6,266 bases of DNA, taken from Methanimicrococcus sp. GTDB lineage: Archaea > Halobacteriota > Methanosarcinia > Methanosarcinales > Methanosarcinaceae. The translations under genes and the position numbers were made by a program. Below the pieces are notes generated by a model, which worked only from the letters and a program-made list of their open reading frames with translations, was not told the DNA's origin and did not search any database. Location: assembly GCA_009776675.1 (NCBI GenBank), contig WRNK01000075.1, positions 1 to 6,266 of the forward strand, in the 5' to 3' direction. Positions 5,622 through 6,266 of this stretch are shown one piece after another; the stretch's first letter is position 1; the number at the start of each line of letters is the position of its first letter.

Positions 5622-6263
5622 ATGGCAGATGTTTCAGTAGAACAAATCGTAAAGACATTATTAGAGGAGTCGCCCGCGCGTAACTTTATGGAAAGCGTCG
5701 ACATTGCGATTAACCTTAAAAACATTGATTTAAATCAACCCAAAAACAGAGTTGATGAAGAAATCGTCCTTCCGGGAGGTCTTGGCAAGGAATTGAAAAT
5801 CGGTGTTTTTGCAAAAGGAGATATTGCACTGCAGGCAAAACAAGCCGGAGCGAAACACGTTTTTGATGACGCAGATCTTCAAACAATGAAAGATGACAAA
5901 TCTTTTGCAAAAAACATTGCAGATGAATGTGACTTCTTCATTGCGGAAACACAATTCATGCCGGTTGTCGGTAAAACCATCGGTACCGTTCTTGGTCCGC
6001 GCGGTAAAATGCCGGTTCCGCTGTTGCCGGGAAAAACCATCGGCGAAATGATCCAGGCAAAACAAAGCGCTGTTCGTATCAGATCCAAAGACAGAATGAC
6101 ATTTCACGTTTCTGTCGGGCGCCGCAATATGCCGCCTGAAAAGTTGGCTCAAAACATCGAAACGGTCATTTCCAGACTTGAACGCTCTCTTGTCAAAGGC
6201 AAGCACAACATCAAATCCATTTATGTGACAACAACAATGGGAAAATCTGCGAGGGTGATGTAA
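5622..6263 (+). CDS. rpl1: Large-subunit ribosomal protein uL1
   Basis: uL1 forms the L1 stalk, which binds 23S rRNA near the E site and helps release deacylated tRNA. It can also repress its own mRNA. The 213-residue length is normal for archaea. Visible marks are the N-terminal SPARNFMESVDIAINLK (17-33), the central GVFAKGDIALQAKQAGA (61-77) of domain II, and the L1 signature GPRGKMPVP (125-133). The ATG has a strong GGGGAGG site 7 bases upstream. In archaea rpl1 heads an L1-L10-L12 operon, and the end of this gene carries a ribosome binding site for the next one. The known intragenic regulatory hairpin of Methanococcus falls where this protein is three residues shorter (residues 14-22), and I could not fold it convincingly here. 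Confidence 0.96.
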   Translation: MADVSVEQIVKTLLEESPARNFMESVDIAINLKNIDLNQPKNRVDEEIVLPGGLGKELKIGVFAKGDIALQAKQAGAKHVFDDADLQTMKDDKSFAKNIADECDFFIAETQFMPVVGKTIGTVLGPRGKMPVPLLPGKTIGEMIQAKQSAVRIRSKDRMTFHVSVGRRNMPPEKLAQNIETVISRLERSLVKGKHNIKSIYVTTTMGKSARVM

Positions 6264-6266
6264 TAT
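6254..6266 (+). promoter_or_regulatory. Ribosome binding site and probable start of rpl10 (P0) at the window edge
   Basis: GGTGAT at 6254-6259, inside the last codons of rpl1, is a perfect archaeal Shine-Dalgarno. Five bases later the window ends in AT (6265-6266), which would be an ATG if the next base is G. The expected gene is rpl10 (P0), as in most archaeal L1 operons. Nothing of its protein is visible. Confidence 0.55.

Noticed and set aside
5664..5700. Methanococcus-type intragenic L1 binding hairpin at the start of rpl1
   Set aside because: The corresponding coding stretch is shorter here and the flanking stem does not pair well, so I do not claim the site.

Overview
This window is a stretch of core housekeeping genes from a euryarchaeon, most likely a methanogen of the Methanosarcinales/Methanomicrobiales type. 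A Methanosarcinaceae member with moderate GC and long AT-rich gaps is my best guess, but the genus is not provable from here. The archaeal signs are a proteasome-activating nucleotidase (PAN), an FtsZ1-type FtsZ, Sec61-gamma-like SecE, a short NGN+KOW Spt5, archaeal L11 and L1, GGTGAT/GAGGT Shine-Dalgarno sites, TATA-like boxes and T-tract terminators. Genes are moderately GC-rich; the gaps between them are very AT-rich.

Layout. Bases 1-189 (minus strand) are the 5' part of a zinc-ribbon gene, probably the transcription factor aMBF1. It diverges from pan (535-2094) across a 345-base gap. After pan come a hairpin/T-run terminator and a 310-base gap, then ftsZ (2405-3523). ftsZ ends in a very strong hairpin followed by an extraordinary row of T-runs. 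A further gap leads to secE (3850-4077, TTG start) and spt5 (4083-4562), which are 5 bases apart and clearly co-transcribed. Another terminator and a structured leader precede rpl11 (start 4833, not further upstream). A terminator, an imperfect inverted repeat of about 100 bases and a structured leader precede rpl1 (5622-6263). The last two bases are probably the start of the rpl10 (P0) gene, because a perfect GGTGAT site sits at the end of rpl1.

How the genes fit together. PAN unfolds substrates for the 20S proteasome, FtsZ drives cytokinesis, SecE is the small translocon subunit, Spt5 is the elongation factor, and L11 and L1 build the two stalk bases of the large ribosomal subunit. The ftsZ-secE-spt5-rpl11-rpl1-rpl10 order is common in Euryarchaeota. 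Here it is broken into short transcription units, each with its own terminator and leader, rather than one long operon.

I see no defence system, mobile element with a transposase, CRISPR array, tRNA or rRNA. The points most worth a second look are PAN's coiled coil (about 90 residues longer than in Methanocaldococcus PAN) with a C-terminal Met-Phe-Ser in place of the canonical HbYX motif; a three-way-junction fold in the rpl1 leader whose closing helix overlaps the ribosome binding site; switch-like hairpins in the pan leader; the T-run array behind ftsZ; and the long inverted repeat between rpl11 and rpl1.
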